Positions 27,801 through 41,743 of a stretch of 64,000 nucleotides of DNA are shown here, one piece after another. The stretch is from Cranoglanis bouderius (lineage: Eukaryota; Chordata; Actinopteri; Siluriformes; Cranoglanididae), in assembly GCA_023630585.1 (NCBI GenBank), contig CM042553.1, forward strand, positions 19,926,520 to 19,990,519. The letters are read 5' to 3'. Below the pieces are notes generated by a model that was not told where the DNA came from, searched no databases, and saw nothing but the letters and a program-made list of their open reading frames with translations. Numbering within the stretch: position 1 is the first letter of the stretch; each line of letters begins with the position of its first letter. A program made the position numbers and the translations under genes.

Positions 27801-30800
27801 TGACAGAAAAGCAAAGCGAGAGAAAGGGTCATAAATATTGGCATTTAGCTGCCTTTTAAATCTCCATGGTCGTTTAATGTCAGTGTTATGGAATATAACG
27901 ATTACCTATCATAATTAAGCTTGCTCGAGTCAGCGCTAACAGGAAAAGGTCAGCGAGAATTATGATCCTGCTACACACTAATACAGCATAATGTGTGCAG
28001 TGGGGCTATTTGGGGAGACAACGGAGACTAATTGGATCAGGCCATATACATTTCGCTCCTGCGTTCCCATTAACTCTCTGTGTCCTGAGAGCAACATGTC
28101 CATCATGCTCTGAAGAACAAACACTCTTTAAGCAAGAGGTCAAAAGATAGATATGAGAGGTGAAAAAATATGTTTTATGTTTTCAGTGTGTGCAAGCTCT
28201 ACTCTGATTTCACTGCAGAGTCAGATCTGAGGACTGGGGTCAAGCGTATTGTGTGTAAAGTACAGTATGTAAGCACCCGTGTCAGGTCTCAGAGCCTCAG
28301 AGCCAGTCTGACAGGACCGTGTTAAGACCATGTGTTAAGACGAACGACTCGGAGCATTTCCAGCGTCACCGAGCATGTGCCAAAATCAGATTTCTCGGGA
28401 CATCTAGCATGAGCCAACGAACACGAGGTTGATGGAGAGATATGACCTCGGACGTAATAGCAACTGTAAAACTGGACCAGCTTGTCTCGACACGGCAAGA
28501 TTGACGGAGCGAGATTCAGCAGGAGACACAAATAAATCCCTCTCCCCTTGTCAGGGTCGTTCCTATGTTCCCAGGCTCCTATGTTCCCCAGATTTATATG
28601 GCACATAATGTAACAATATCACTGCATGGGTATTTGCACATTTCAGCGGTGAGATGTCAGTCACAAAAAAACAAAACAAAAATGGTGTTCAAAATGAACT
28701 TAATTCAAATAAATACAGAAAAAAATTACAGGATTAAATTAGATACATAAGTCATGATGCCATGAGAGTTAGATTCAAAAACATACTAGGCTAGCTTTCA
28801 CCTAAGGAAGCTATGAACGTTTGTGATTCCATGACTCCAACCATTTGTTTAGTTCCCTCAAGTCTAGGCCTATTATATTGAGAGCCATATGGCAGTGCTG
28901 GGGAACAGAAAACCCCTTTGACAAGTTCTCACAATAACCCATGAACATGTTTTTCAGGTTCCCGTTATGTGCTATATAGAGCTGAGGAACATAGGACCCT
29001 GGGAACTGGGGAACATAGGTCCCTTTATCATGGCCGTGTCCGAAATCGCATACTCGTAATCCCATAATGCAATGGGACTGGTGTGGACGAGCTCTTTTTA
29101 AGTATTAAACCTTAATACCCGATAACAATACCTGTTAACTTGTTGAAGGTTTAAACAAGAAAACAATTGTCACATCATTTGTAACCTTTTTTGTGATCTC
29201 CATCACGCCTTAGCCGGCCGAGCTAACGGCAACAAATTTACCTCAGCCTGTTAACACTGCCCACATTACATTGCTAATTCAGTTAACTTTCCTGGTGGTT
29301 CCTTTAAGATTTTTGTGTTTATGATGACGTTGAAGGTCACATGACAATGCCAACACGGTGGATGTAGTATGTCCGGGATTGTATTCATACTACACACACA
29401 TACTGATCAGTACGTACCGTCGGAGTGCGCGATTTCGGACGCAGCCCATGTGTTCATTGTGTACCATATATAAATCTGGGGAACGTAGGACCTTGGGAAC
29501 ATAGAACCTCCACCCCTTGTTTACTTTGGGTCATTCCAATGAAAACAAATATTCTGAATAAAATCTCTTCTACATCACATTCATTCATCCTAGACATAAC
29601 CAGAGCGGTCATCTGTCAAGGTTATTGTTGTGTTTGTATGATTAAATCTCACAAATGATCAAGGTTTTAGCTCATACGTCATTCTGAAACCTGTTAGCCA
29701 GGTAGCTAGCATCAGCACGGAAGATCATTTGTAAATACGACTTAATAATCCTCTCAGAACTCTCGTGAAGTCATCTTGTGTTAGCCAGCTAGGTAGAATT
29801 AGCAGTGACATTTTGAACATGTACTTTTGAAAAAAAATCCTCTCAGTTTCAAGTTTGCTAGCTAGCTAGGATTAGCAGTGAAAATGATTTACCATTTATT
29901 AATATGACCTAAAATCCTCTAAGCGATCCTGCTACATTAGCAAACAGTAATCAGCTAATCTATGATTAAATGTAAAAGTTTTATGATTATTATTTAATTA
30001 TCCTTTCAGAAATTTTACCAAATTAGCTTATGCTAGTCAACTAGTAGTGAAGAATGTAAATAAAAATAAAAAATTCCTGTAAGAAATCCTGTTAAGCATC
30101 CATCTCGCTTTTCATTATCCATTATCAATTCATCTTCCTCAGAGTCTCACATGAACCAAGGAGAACAAGCAATCGTCACAAGAACATCTTAAAATGAAAT
30201 GCTAATTCTAATCTCCCGCTTTTCTCCCCTGAGGGAGGTTAAGGAGAAATAATTCAGATAGCAGTAACGCTTAACTAATACATTAAGATTCTCTGTTTCT
30301 CCGAGATATTTTATCTTGAGTGAATCCCGCCCTTAGATTGTTATCTTTCAGTTGGCTAGTAACCGCCGGAAACAGGCTAGCACACAAGCTAGCAATGTAG
30401 AAACACTAAATAAATTGTCAGTGTGTAACTTAATTAACTGGCAGGGCTAATGTGATTGAAGGCAACAAGATGAGAAACCTAATTTTCCAGTGGTGATGTA
30501 GAGTTAAATAGCAAAGGGCCACTTAAATATTGGACTCTTATTGAGTTAGCATGAAAATGAGCACGTCTGGGTGACATCTCAGCAAATGGGTGCACAGGTT
30601 TGACCCCTTTAAAATGGTGTGAGTGTACAAGCGTATACAGATATATAGAAAATAATCTCCAACACATTCTGCTCATGTTTCTGGAGCTAACATGTTAGCT
30701 GTTATGACAGACAGCTAGGTTAAACAGCTAATATAGGTGCAGCTAGATTTGTTTTCCCCATCTGTCTGATTGTAAGTACCATTCTACCATTATTGACTCT

Positions 30801-33800
30801 CTAATTTTGGTTCCATTTGTTTGCATCAGCTTACAATCAACCATGATTGGCTCTGTTTAAATGTGTGGCACAAACTGGACCATTTGGATCTTTAGAAGCT
30901 TTTTTGGGGTGGAAAAATCAGTCATTCATCTAGGATTTTTCTGTCAATATTAGTTCGCAAAGCACTAATTAGGGTGGCACAGTCATGCATTGGCTACCAT
31001 TGCTGTCTCACAGCTCCAGGCTCTCTGGTTCGATCCTGAACCTGGGTTACTGGGTGGGTTTTCTTTTTTTTTGGCCACAAATTAGTATTATGAAGCCATG
31101 AGTTAATCTTCTTGTTGCTATATGGTACGTTTCTCATGGCCACGAGTTCCTTGCGATCTGTTAACCTGTGGCAACTGTTGTATTTCAAGATGAGTAAGAC
31201 ATAGACAAAGCAATTGAATTAGAGCATTGTGGCTACAGGATCCTAAGCATGGAGATTACTCCAATCTTGGAACGACACATAGAGCCATACAGGAGTCGCT
31301 GGAATCGTGACATGGAGATACCTTTAGCTTAAGTACATTCTCAAAGCGAATAAGCTCTTTTGCTTGTTCCTGCCAAATAACTAATATGTGGAGGCCACAT
31401 ATTAAGTATAACGTTCCACAACATACACTATATGTCCAAATATCCAAAAGTATGTGGACTGCTGATCATCATTCCCATATGTGCTTGATGAACATCCCAC
31501 TCCAAAGTTGGTCCCCTCTTTACTGCTGTAATCGCCTCTACTCTTCTGGGAAGGTCTTCCTCTAGATTTTGGAGCGTGGCTGTGTTTTTTTTGAATTTCT
31601 GCTCATTTAGCCACAAGAGCATTAGTGAGGTTGGGCACTGATGTCGTGCGAGGAGGCCTGGTGCACAGTGTTCCTGTTCGTCACAAAGGTGTTGGGGGGT
31701 TGTGCAGGACACTTGAGTTCTTCCACATCAACCTTGGCAAACCATGTCTTCAACCATGTCTTCAACCATGTCAGAGGGCTGGTGTGGGTTCAGGTTTTCA
31801 TTCCAACCAAGCAGGAGCCACACCTGATTCCACCTCACTTTCAATGGATTATCAGGTGCTTGGTTGGAATGAAAACCTGCACCCACACCGACCTTTTGCG
31901 GATAAGATTGGACACCCCTGTTCTAGACAATTTTGTGCTTCAAATTTTGTGGCAACAGTTTAGGAAAGGCCCACATATGTGTGTGATGGTCAGGTGTCCA
32001 CATACTTAAGGCCATATAGTGTATTAATCTGTGGACTCAAGTTACAATGTCCATGACTTTGGTATCCCGTGGCCACGTCATAATAATGTTCACATAGTTT
32101 GTGGCCTCGAAGTAGTAACTCGTGGCAGTAGTATACAGCTTATTAAAAAAAAACACCAGGTCACCTCAGGTCTTCCAGGTTCTCCAGTTTCCTCCCAAAA
32201 ACGTTCAGAAACAAGTGTGTGTGTGAATGTATGTTCACATTGTCCTCTGCAACAGTCTGGCAAGCCATCCAGGGTGTATTCCTGGTTCACTGGAAGAAGT
32301 ATGCATAAATACTACTAAGTATTAATAAACTTGAAATCGAACACCTAATTAGACATTACTTTCCTGGCTTTTTGGACCTTCCCCATGTTACAACCATTGT
32401 GTGGTTAGGCTCACTGTACTATACTACGAGCTGGATAATAATCTCATTCCCATTCTCAGACAGTCTAGACTGTGTCCTACAGTGAAGGCTCGCAGCAGGA
32501 GCAGTACGTGCAGATGAGCGAGTAGCGTGGAATTAGGCGGCTGATACATAAAACATCTCAACCCCCATTGGAATGGCATAATCAGGGCTTCTTAAACTCC
32601 GCTTTCTCCTCACGGCTGCGCAGCAAATCAACATTAAAGACCGAGGTTTTCATAACCCAGTGCACACCCGACACCATGCATTAAGAGAAAGTACACTTCA
32701 GGAGGTGATTTCAGCTTCTGACTCATCTCCGTGCCAAGAAGAGGTTTGGAATCAGGAGGAGCTCTCATGAGGCAATCGAACTTAATAAGGACAACAGACA
32801 GCAACAAGCTGAAAGTGTGTACATGACATGGCTGGAAATATTATTCTAGTCGAGTGATGCTTTTTATGGGCTGTGTTTGTGTCTCTGCTAATAGCCAAAT
32901 GGATGCTGGTCCCGGCCATTCGAAGTGAGTAGTGCACTTATAGTAGTTACGGCAGTTTGGGCAATTTTCAGTGCTGGTCAGATTGTTTGTCCACACTGTG
33001 GATTTTGCACAGTGCTCGCTCACTTCCCTTTGCCGAAACACAGAGATACGTAGATCCATGGCCTGTACTGGTCTCTTCCTGGTCTAATGATGAAACCATT
33101 AGAGTGACGACACTAAGTGCGTGCATCTAGCTGCCCCGAGCCATTCACCAAGGTTCACGTTCAACGCTCAGCACCCTCTCAGGCAGGTTATTATCATTTT
33201 ATCTTTATTAAGACCATCAGCCCTATCTGAGCACAGGCGCGTGCATGGCGAGACGGGCGCCGGAGGCGAGCCTTAATGTTCACCCAATCTCTCGAGAATT
33301 AAATAACAGGCGCTTGCTGTCTCCATTTCCTCGGTAAGTCACGGTGCTTTGCAGCCCATAAAGCCTGATTGTCTCGCAATTACTAATAATGACTCCACAG
33401 CAAGCGCGGTTGGGCAGATTAGTTGCCGGTGGGGTTGCAGGCAACAGATGCCAGCGTGTTATAATATGCCCGCCGTAGAATAGGGAATATTCTCAGCGCT
33501 GATCCGAGACTGATAGAAAGCCTCCTAAGGCACGTTTTATAAGGTTGAAGCTTATAACAACCCCATCCGTCTTTTTAGCTGCTTCCTTCATATCGTGGCA
33601 CCGTATATTAATGCAACAAAGCTGGAAAAGTAGCTAACCAAAGATTTTTAGCTTTTTTTCTTCAGTCAAATGTATACAATTGTAGTCCATCAGCCAAGAC
33701 CTGTGTCCAACATTTAACCAAATCTTCATGTACCGTCTGCTTCAAACAGTCCAATTAAAATCCATCGACTCTCATCAGCTATCAGCAGAGTTACCGAACA

Positions 33801-36800
33801 AAATCAAGGTAGATAATGATAAATGATAAATAACTTAAATAACTTAGACAAGATAAGATAAATTCTATAGTGGCTTGTAAGTACTGTAAAAGAATAAAAT
33901 TACAAAAAAATACAAAGTAAATAAGTAAAAAATTCTAAGAACCAATAAAAAGTAAGTACAAAATAAAAGTACAAGAAAGTCGAATGAACAATTGTTGGAA
34001 ATTTCAGCAACTGTTAAAACTGCAATTACATACAGTATATTGTATTTCTGCAAAATTGCACGTAGTGTATTACTTAGAAAGTTGACGATAACATTTAGAA
34101 TGCTAAATGAATGGCTAGCTAGCCGATTAGCTGTATCGGCAGAGTTATTCAGCAGTAATACTCATGAGCCTACAAAAGATGATAAATTTGTCACTTTCCT
34201 CACTCTTAATTTCTGTAAGCCATCTATTCCTAAACGGTCATGTTCTAGGGAAGTCACGAAAACTTTGTCATTCTCATAAAATGTATTTGTTTTTAGATTT
34301 ATCGTTTTGTTTGCGCTATGCTGTGGCATTGTGCCTCCTCAGCATTTGCTTAGTCCTGTGTTACAAACTTGGTAATGCGCAAAACACCATCTGGATCAAT
34401 AGAAATGAGGTTAGACATGAGCATGGAAGCTAAATATAGAGGATAACATGAAGCACACAAGTAAACATGCCATCGTCTCACAATGAAGCTGGGATTATCC
34501 AGCCAAGACATCTATAAATCGGTCACAATGAGCTGGAATGAGTCCACTGGAAACAGGGGACATGCTGCTTGAGAGGTTCTACACTCCAGTGTTTATTGAG
34601 CCCTTGACCATTTGAATTGAGTGTTAAACCTCCGGCACATAAACATCGATACATCTCTCCGATTTAATCTCTTTTCTCAGGGACAGCTCTATTGATCTTT
34701 GCCTAAGTGCAGTGTTTTACTGGATGGGCTCAGAGACTCTTTTAAATCAGCAGACTGAAAGGCAGATAAACCAGTCCAAGGCCTCTCGATAAGCACTGCA
34801 GGTTTCTGAGACACAGCTGAGAGTGTAATCCCTGCACACGCAATCAAACCACACATCAGAATGGAACTCGAGGTGGACGTCGTTGGGAGGGAAATTCGGA
34901 TGAAGTTCTCAGAGACGATGGCAGTGCCGACACCCTTGTGCTGTGCGACTGCGTGCTTGCTCGAGTTTATCCCATTTTGCATGGTTTCTAGCTGCCACGC
35001 AAAATGGAAAGACCCTAAACTTTATGGGACGTGCTTTTATTATCGTTTCATGGAGAATTAATTTCCAAGAGTGAAAATTGTCACTGGATATAAACTGGGG
35101 GATCTGAAAGTCTCAGTGAAACATCAGAATCAGCACTGAGTATATGGCTTCCATGCATTATGTAAGGAATAATACACTCGGGGGCATGCTGTTACAGGAA
35201 ATTAATCAACAACCCGGCACAATTGCAAAGTTATCGTCCCGAGGTTGATCGTTTCCTTATAGCGGCACAATGTTGTGTTTTATTCCTCTTATACCACAGC
35301 AATTTGCCAACGCTACAGTGTTTTCTTCCTTAAAGAACACCACGTCATACTTTTTAATCCATTATAGTTATGTTTTATGTTGTGAAACGTCTGCGAAACA
35401 GGTTAGTTCCCGTTATCACCTTTATTCTTTCACTAGCCTCTATTATTTTCTCTCTCTCTCGGAGTTAATAAGACAAAAAAAAATACAGTAGCTTGTCGTC
35501 ATGTTATCAAGAAACCACTGAAGATTTTCCTGTGAAGGAAACCTTACAGTTTCTCCACACCGAAATTTCACCCCCCTCAACAGCTGCACACGGTTTTAAT
35601 ATGTTTATGTGAAGGGCTGCCACCATAAACGTCCCTGTGTATGTTGTTACTATGGAAACAATACCATAACATATGCAGTAATATAAAGCTCTAATTTGCC
35701 TGGTAGCTGGAATTACTGTCAGAGCTGCTGTTATAGAAAATTAATCAACCTTCTGCCCAATCAGAATTGAGATTTTGAGAAGCCAGTCTTGTTCCAATAT
35801 GCAAATGAATTATTACATCGATTTCCCAGTTTAACTGCATCAAGACTGCAACTCATTGACCACCAAATTATTGGGTTATTCTTTTGTTTTGCTTTTCTAG
35901 GCTTTTACCTCAGCCTCTTTCAGTTGTTGTTTGTATCGAGGGGTTTCTCCCTTCAGTCTCCTCTTCAGGAGGTGAAATGCTGCTCAACTGGGTTAAGGTC
36001 TGGTGATTGACTTGACCAATCTAAAACCTTCCACTTTTCCCACCCGATGAAGTCCTTTCTTGAGTCGGCAGTGTGTTTTGGATCACTGTCTTGCTGCATG
36101 ATGAAGTTCCTCCTGATTAATTTGGATGCATTTCTCTGTAAATTGGCAGACAGAATGTTCCTGTAAACTTCTGAATTCATTCTGCTGCTCCCATCATGAG
36201 TTACATCATCAATAAATATTAGTGAGTCCATTCCAGAAACAGCCACGCAAGCCCAAGCCATGACACTACCTCCACCATGCATGACTGATGAGCTTGTATG
36301 TTTTGGCTCGTGAGCAGATCCTTTCTTTCCCCACACCTTGGCCTTCCCATCACTTTGGTAGAGGTTAATCTTGGTTCCAGAACTTTTGTATCTGTATTTC
36401 TTTGCAAATTCCATTCTGGCTTTCCGATTCTTACTGCTGATGAGTGGTTTGCATCTTGTGGTATGGCCTCTATATTTCTGCTCTCGAAGTCTTCTTCAAA
36501 CGATGGATTATGATACCTTCACCCCTGCTGTTTTTTTTCCCGGGCTGTCCTGTTCCATTTCTGGTTGTTAGTACACCAGTGGTTTCTTTCTCTTTCAGGA
36601 CAGTCCATATTGGTGTATTGGCTATGCCCAGTGCATCTGCATTGACTCTGATTTTCCCTCTTTTCTTAGTTCCGAAATGGCTTGTCTTCACAGGCGAAAC
36701 CTAGTACTCAAACCAAGAGTAGACATTCAGACCTATTAATTCTTTAAACAATCAATTTAACAGGGCACACCTGGGCAGCAATCAGTCACATGTTCCAATA

Positions 36801-39800
36801 TTTTTGATCACTTGAAAAAATGGGTGAGTTCTAACAAAAGTTGCCTTTTTTTTTTAACACATGTAGATGTAAATATGAGGAAATGGAAACTGAAATTCTG
36901 AACATCTCTCATCTCATATTCATGTTTTGATCTCAAACCCAAATGTCTTCAATGTGTAGTGAAAACAATAGAATTGGCCATGCTGTTCCAATACTTTCAG
37001 AGGGGACTGTATATGATTTGCAGTTTTGAATGACTTTAAGAAACATGTGATATGGCAATCAGCCCCCTGAAGCTTTCCAGATGTGGGGCTATATATATAT
37101 ATGAGCGCACGCTCTTTCTGTCATACTCGCATCTTTACTGTTACAAAAACTAAATGCAGCATCTGTTCTGTTATTAAAAAAAGAAAACTCCCATTAAGCT
37201 TCCACTTGCGTTCAGCAGGCAGGTGGAGACCACTGACACACTTAGGGCTTGATGTGCACATACGTTTTTTTGAAGTGATTGATCACAATGCTTTCATGGA
37301 ATCTGAGAAGAAGGGCTAGTAATGGAAAAATCTGAGGCATGTCCACGTTCAGCGGATAGCAAGCGACGTCAGCGGCTAATGGTTTTCCCAGTACAGGCAA
37401 AATGGGAGCATTTCAGCGATTAGGCTATTTCCGAACCTTTTTGAATAAACATTTCGCAGCTGTATCAATGGCTGATACATATTTGTTGCTGTCAGCGTGT
37501 CATTGATGCGCCGCGTATAGCTCATTTCCCTGTAATCACTCGCTGTCAGATTCATCTCCATCTCACAGAGCCTCATTCGTGACATGCCACAATCTCAAAC
37601 TGCTTGAATCCATCTGGGAACGTATCAAAATCATGTTATATTTCAGATTCTTTTAAAATAGCCTTGATGACAGCATGGCACACTCTTGATGTCTGTCTGT
37701 CTGCAGCTTCATAAGAAGAAACCTTGGCCTTTTCCAACAGTCTCCATAAGGCTCCAACAACAATGGGAAATAAATTCATGCATGTGCATCAAAATTAGAA
37801 TTTATACTTACCAAAAAATAAATGTCCAACATACGCCTTAGGGTCAATTAATGTATGTCTAAACGCTTAATTCTTTTAACCGTAGCATACTTTGTTATGC
37901 CGGTTTGACTACCGTTGAGGAACCGTTCTCATGACCAGGGTTGCCAGGTCTTAGCAAAACGTTCAGCCCAACATCCACACCTGAAGCTAACCTAAATAGT
38001 TTGAGAACTTGAAACGGGAAACACATTTTTCTTTTTTCCCCCCTCATTCCTTCAACGGGAAACAAGTTCACCATGGTGCGCACGCATTTCTGATTTGCAG
38101 TATCTGAGGTAGGCCTCCGTAATCCTACTTTCCCTCTCCCAATCTTTGCGATATATCTGAAAACTGAACTTCTGTACATTGTAGATATTCTGCCTGCACT
38201 TACACCTTCCCTTTGTTTGCCATAAAATGTGTTTGTGGAAATTGATTCAATTTAATTCCCATTATTTGCTTTAAAATACAAGATCTTGGCTATTTTTGAC
38301 TATTCTTGACTAATTTTAAACCAGCCCCCCCCCAAAAAAACCCCCAAACGTACAAGCAAAAAAATAAATAAAAAATCAAACAACAACAACAACCTACCAA
38401 TAAAACTACCAGTGAACCAGTAAAACTACCAGTGGACTTGCTTTTTCCATGCACAACCTTGTTCCAAACTTAGCCCAATTTGGCTACCCTGAGACCCCTG
38501 ATCATGTCGCAGGTACCATATAGCCATTGCTCAGAAGGTGAATATTTCAATCAAATAACTTTTCTAACTGTTTTTGGTCAGCAAACAGCCGTAAGTGTTT
38601 ACATCTGTATATGCAGTAGAAAAGACTCTAAAAATAAGAGTCAGTAGACATAATGAGAGCTGCTTTTTAACGCATTAACATTCTTTATTATAGTCACTAA
38701 CTATTTTCATGCAAAGATTAGCATCTTTTTTTTTTTTTTTTTGGAGAAAAAACACCTTTAGATTGTTGCATTTTGTCTTTGCAGTGGTATGGGACATGCT
38801 TATAGCTCTGGACGGCAGCCACTTTGTGCTGCAGGCACGTTCTACAGGACGGAGACCCCGAGGTAGACCCAGGACTCGCTGGAGAGATTATATCTCACAG
38901 CTGGCTTGGGAATGTCTGGGGATCCCCTAAGAGGAGCTGGAATCTGTGGCTGGGGATAGAGAAGTCTGGGCCAACCTTCTCAGCTTGTTGCCACTCCAAC
39001 TCCCAATGGGAAAAGCAGGAGGAAAATGAATGATGAATGAATTCTTTGTATTTTTCACACCTGGGTACAGAGCACTCCACAGGAATCCTTTAACTGAGAT
39101 TTCTTTTTCCACAACACAACCTCTGCTGTTAAATCCTACACTAATAGCAGCCCTGGTGGGGTTTTTTTTTAGGATATACATCACAGGCTAGCAGGTATGA
39201 TTAGTAGATTGTGGTACAAGAACGAGAAAAAGAAAACACGTAACTCAATCCATTAAATAAATTCTGTCCGAATGCTACAGAAAGCTGCGTAACACGACAA
39301 CAAAACAAACATTTTCTTCTTCTTTTACTCTGATATGTGGCTTTAAGATAACAGGAGGTATCTTGGGAACATCTGATAAAAATATTTCATGTCTCTGTTT
39401 ACAATTTGTGAAAAACAATTATTATATACTTCATGTACCAACTCAAACTCCATTTCCCAGAATCCTCAGCCAATGAGGGTAATGAGCCAATCAGAGGGGC
39501 GGAGCTACCGTGGTGCAGCAGGTGCATTGTTGTATCACTGTGTGGCTATGGCTTCAACCCCCCACCAAACTGTGGAAGCATGGAATATATTTAGTTTAAG
39601 AAATCACGTTACGTCCAGAAGACAGTTCTGTTGGAATGTGCTGATTATAATTATGAATATTAATTGGGAATAAAGAGAAATTAATTTGAAGAGTCTACAC
39701 AATAAGCTACATGCCATGCAAGTGAGGTGAGAGCTAAATTCTTGAAATGCAAGTTTACCTTCTGGTTAAACTTTTAATGTGTAAGTTTTATATAAAGTGC

Positions 39801-41470
39801 AACTGATTCCCAAATTTAAATAGATTTTAAATCTCTAACAAAAATCTTTGGCTTTGTAAATAACAAGTTAAAAACCTAAAAACCTTTTAAAAGCTGTGAT
39901 GCATAAATGTTTTTCTGTTACAAATCATTACAGATTGTTTCTCTCTTAGTTTCTTTCTTTCTTTTTTTCACTATTTGGACATTGTTGTCTTTTGATAAAT
40001 TGATTTATATTGTATTTAATTAATAAAATGTAGAAACATCAATCAGTCCAATATCCAACACTTAAATTATCCAACTCAACCATTTCATCTCTTTATCCCT
40101 GCCTTTAGAAGTAGACAATGAAAGCCAAGTAAATCTACTTCATGGTAACATTTTACTTTTCTATTAAATCTTATGCAGTACGACTTCACATCCAACTTGA
40201 ACTTTTCCTTCATGAACATTTCCATGATTCTATGGAATCTGAAAGGTAAATCCATGGTGTTCCTACTTTTCTAGAGTTCTGTAGAGTGGGAAATTTGACC
40301 AGGTGATTTAGAGTCCACTAATTAGGTTCAATTACATCCCTTTGTATTCCTTTCTAACGGTGCAGCAGATTTTCAATACAGAAGATAATTAGGAACTGTG
40401 TGAGGAGCAGAACGGATCAGGAACGACGGAATGGACTGACTTGAGTGCACCAGAGCCTGGGATGTGGATTTAAAGAACGCCAATTGACACCTGACCACAA
40501 AATGAGTGAGTAATAAGGTTCAGCTGTTATTCGTTGATGGCCGCCGTGCCAGTGTTTGTATACAGTGATTATTTGTTGTTGCTCAGTGCTTGTTTTCTGC
40601 TTCGCCTATGGTACTACTGACCATAACAGGGAAATATTAATGCTTATGAAATATTAATTTATTTTGGAAAGATGTGTACATCCCAAATGTACCAGTCACA
40701 TGACCGGTCACGTGATCCGTGACCTCGTTCTAGTTTCACAATCCAGGATCACGTGTTCCTTTGTAGCTTTTCTCATTCATTCCCATTGAAATCCATTTGT
40801 TTGTTTTTTTTTGTTTTTATGTTAAAACCTGTTGGAAGAGACTCAAACGGTCTTTTACACTGTTGATGTTTTTTCAGTCTACCTGTGGACATAAAATGGT
40901 TTTATGGAAATGTAAATGAGGAAAATACTCACTTATTCATCAACACGGTTATTCACTCACAGCAGTAAAGGGAGTAATAAATGCCTTGTTTTTGTCTGTT
41001 TTTATGCTGAATTTCAACAGTATTTTTAATACATATGCCCTAAAAGTATTGAAGTTGTAAAATGCATTCGCTTGTATTTATTTTCCATGTACTTTTCTTA
41101 ATTATAAAAATAATTTCTCATTTTGTTCATCGATGTCCTTTTAAAACGTTCATCCTTTCTGTAGAATTCTGCAGCTGGGTTTCTGATGACTGCATGCAGG
41201 TGAAAGTGTTTTAATCCCATAAGCTTTTTTTGCGGGTTTTAAACGCAGGGATCACTTTAATTGTTTTCGCTGAATTTAATATCGCAAATCATATGAAACT
41301 GCTTCTCGGCGAAATGAAATCGGTGATGACATGCTCTGGATGCGCGGGCTACGGAGAATAAAATTGCCTAACACAACAGGGATTTCTTCCATTATTAATC
41401 ACCTGCAAGGTTTTTCGCAAGCTAATCACAAGCAATTAGATTGTATTAAAGTGTGTGTGTGTCTGTGTGT

Positions 41471-41506
<36 letters not shown>

Positions 41507-41708
41507 AAATAGTGCATACTAATGTGAAGAGGAAACGATGGCTAGTGAGGGAACGAGTTGTGCAGATTGTAATGTCCCTTATCTGTCACAAACTTTAATA
41601 AGCCACTTCCATGCTCTATAGTCTGATAGCTACGATTATATGACTGTGCAATCAGGTTCAATCTAGTGTACTGAACATCTAATAACTCACTGGGAAGGAA
41701 GTACGAGC

Positions 41709-41743
<35 letters not shown>

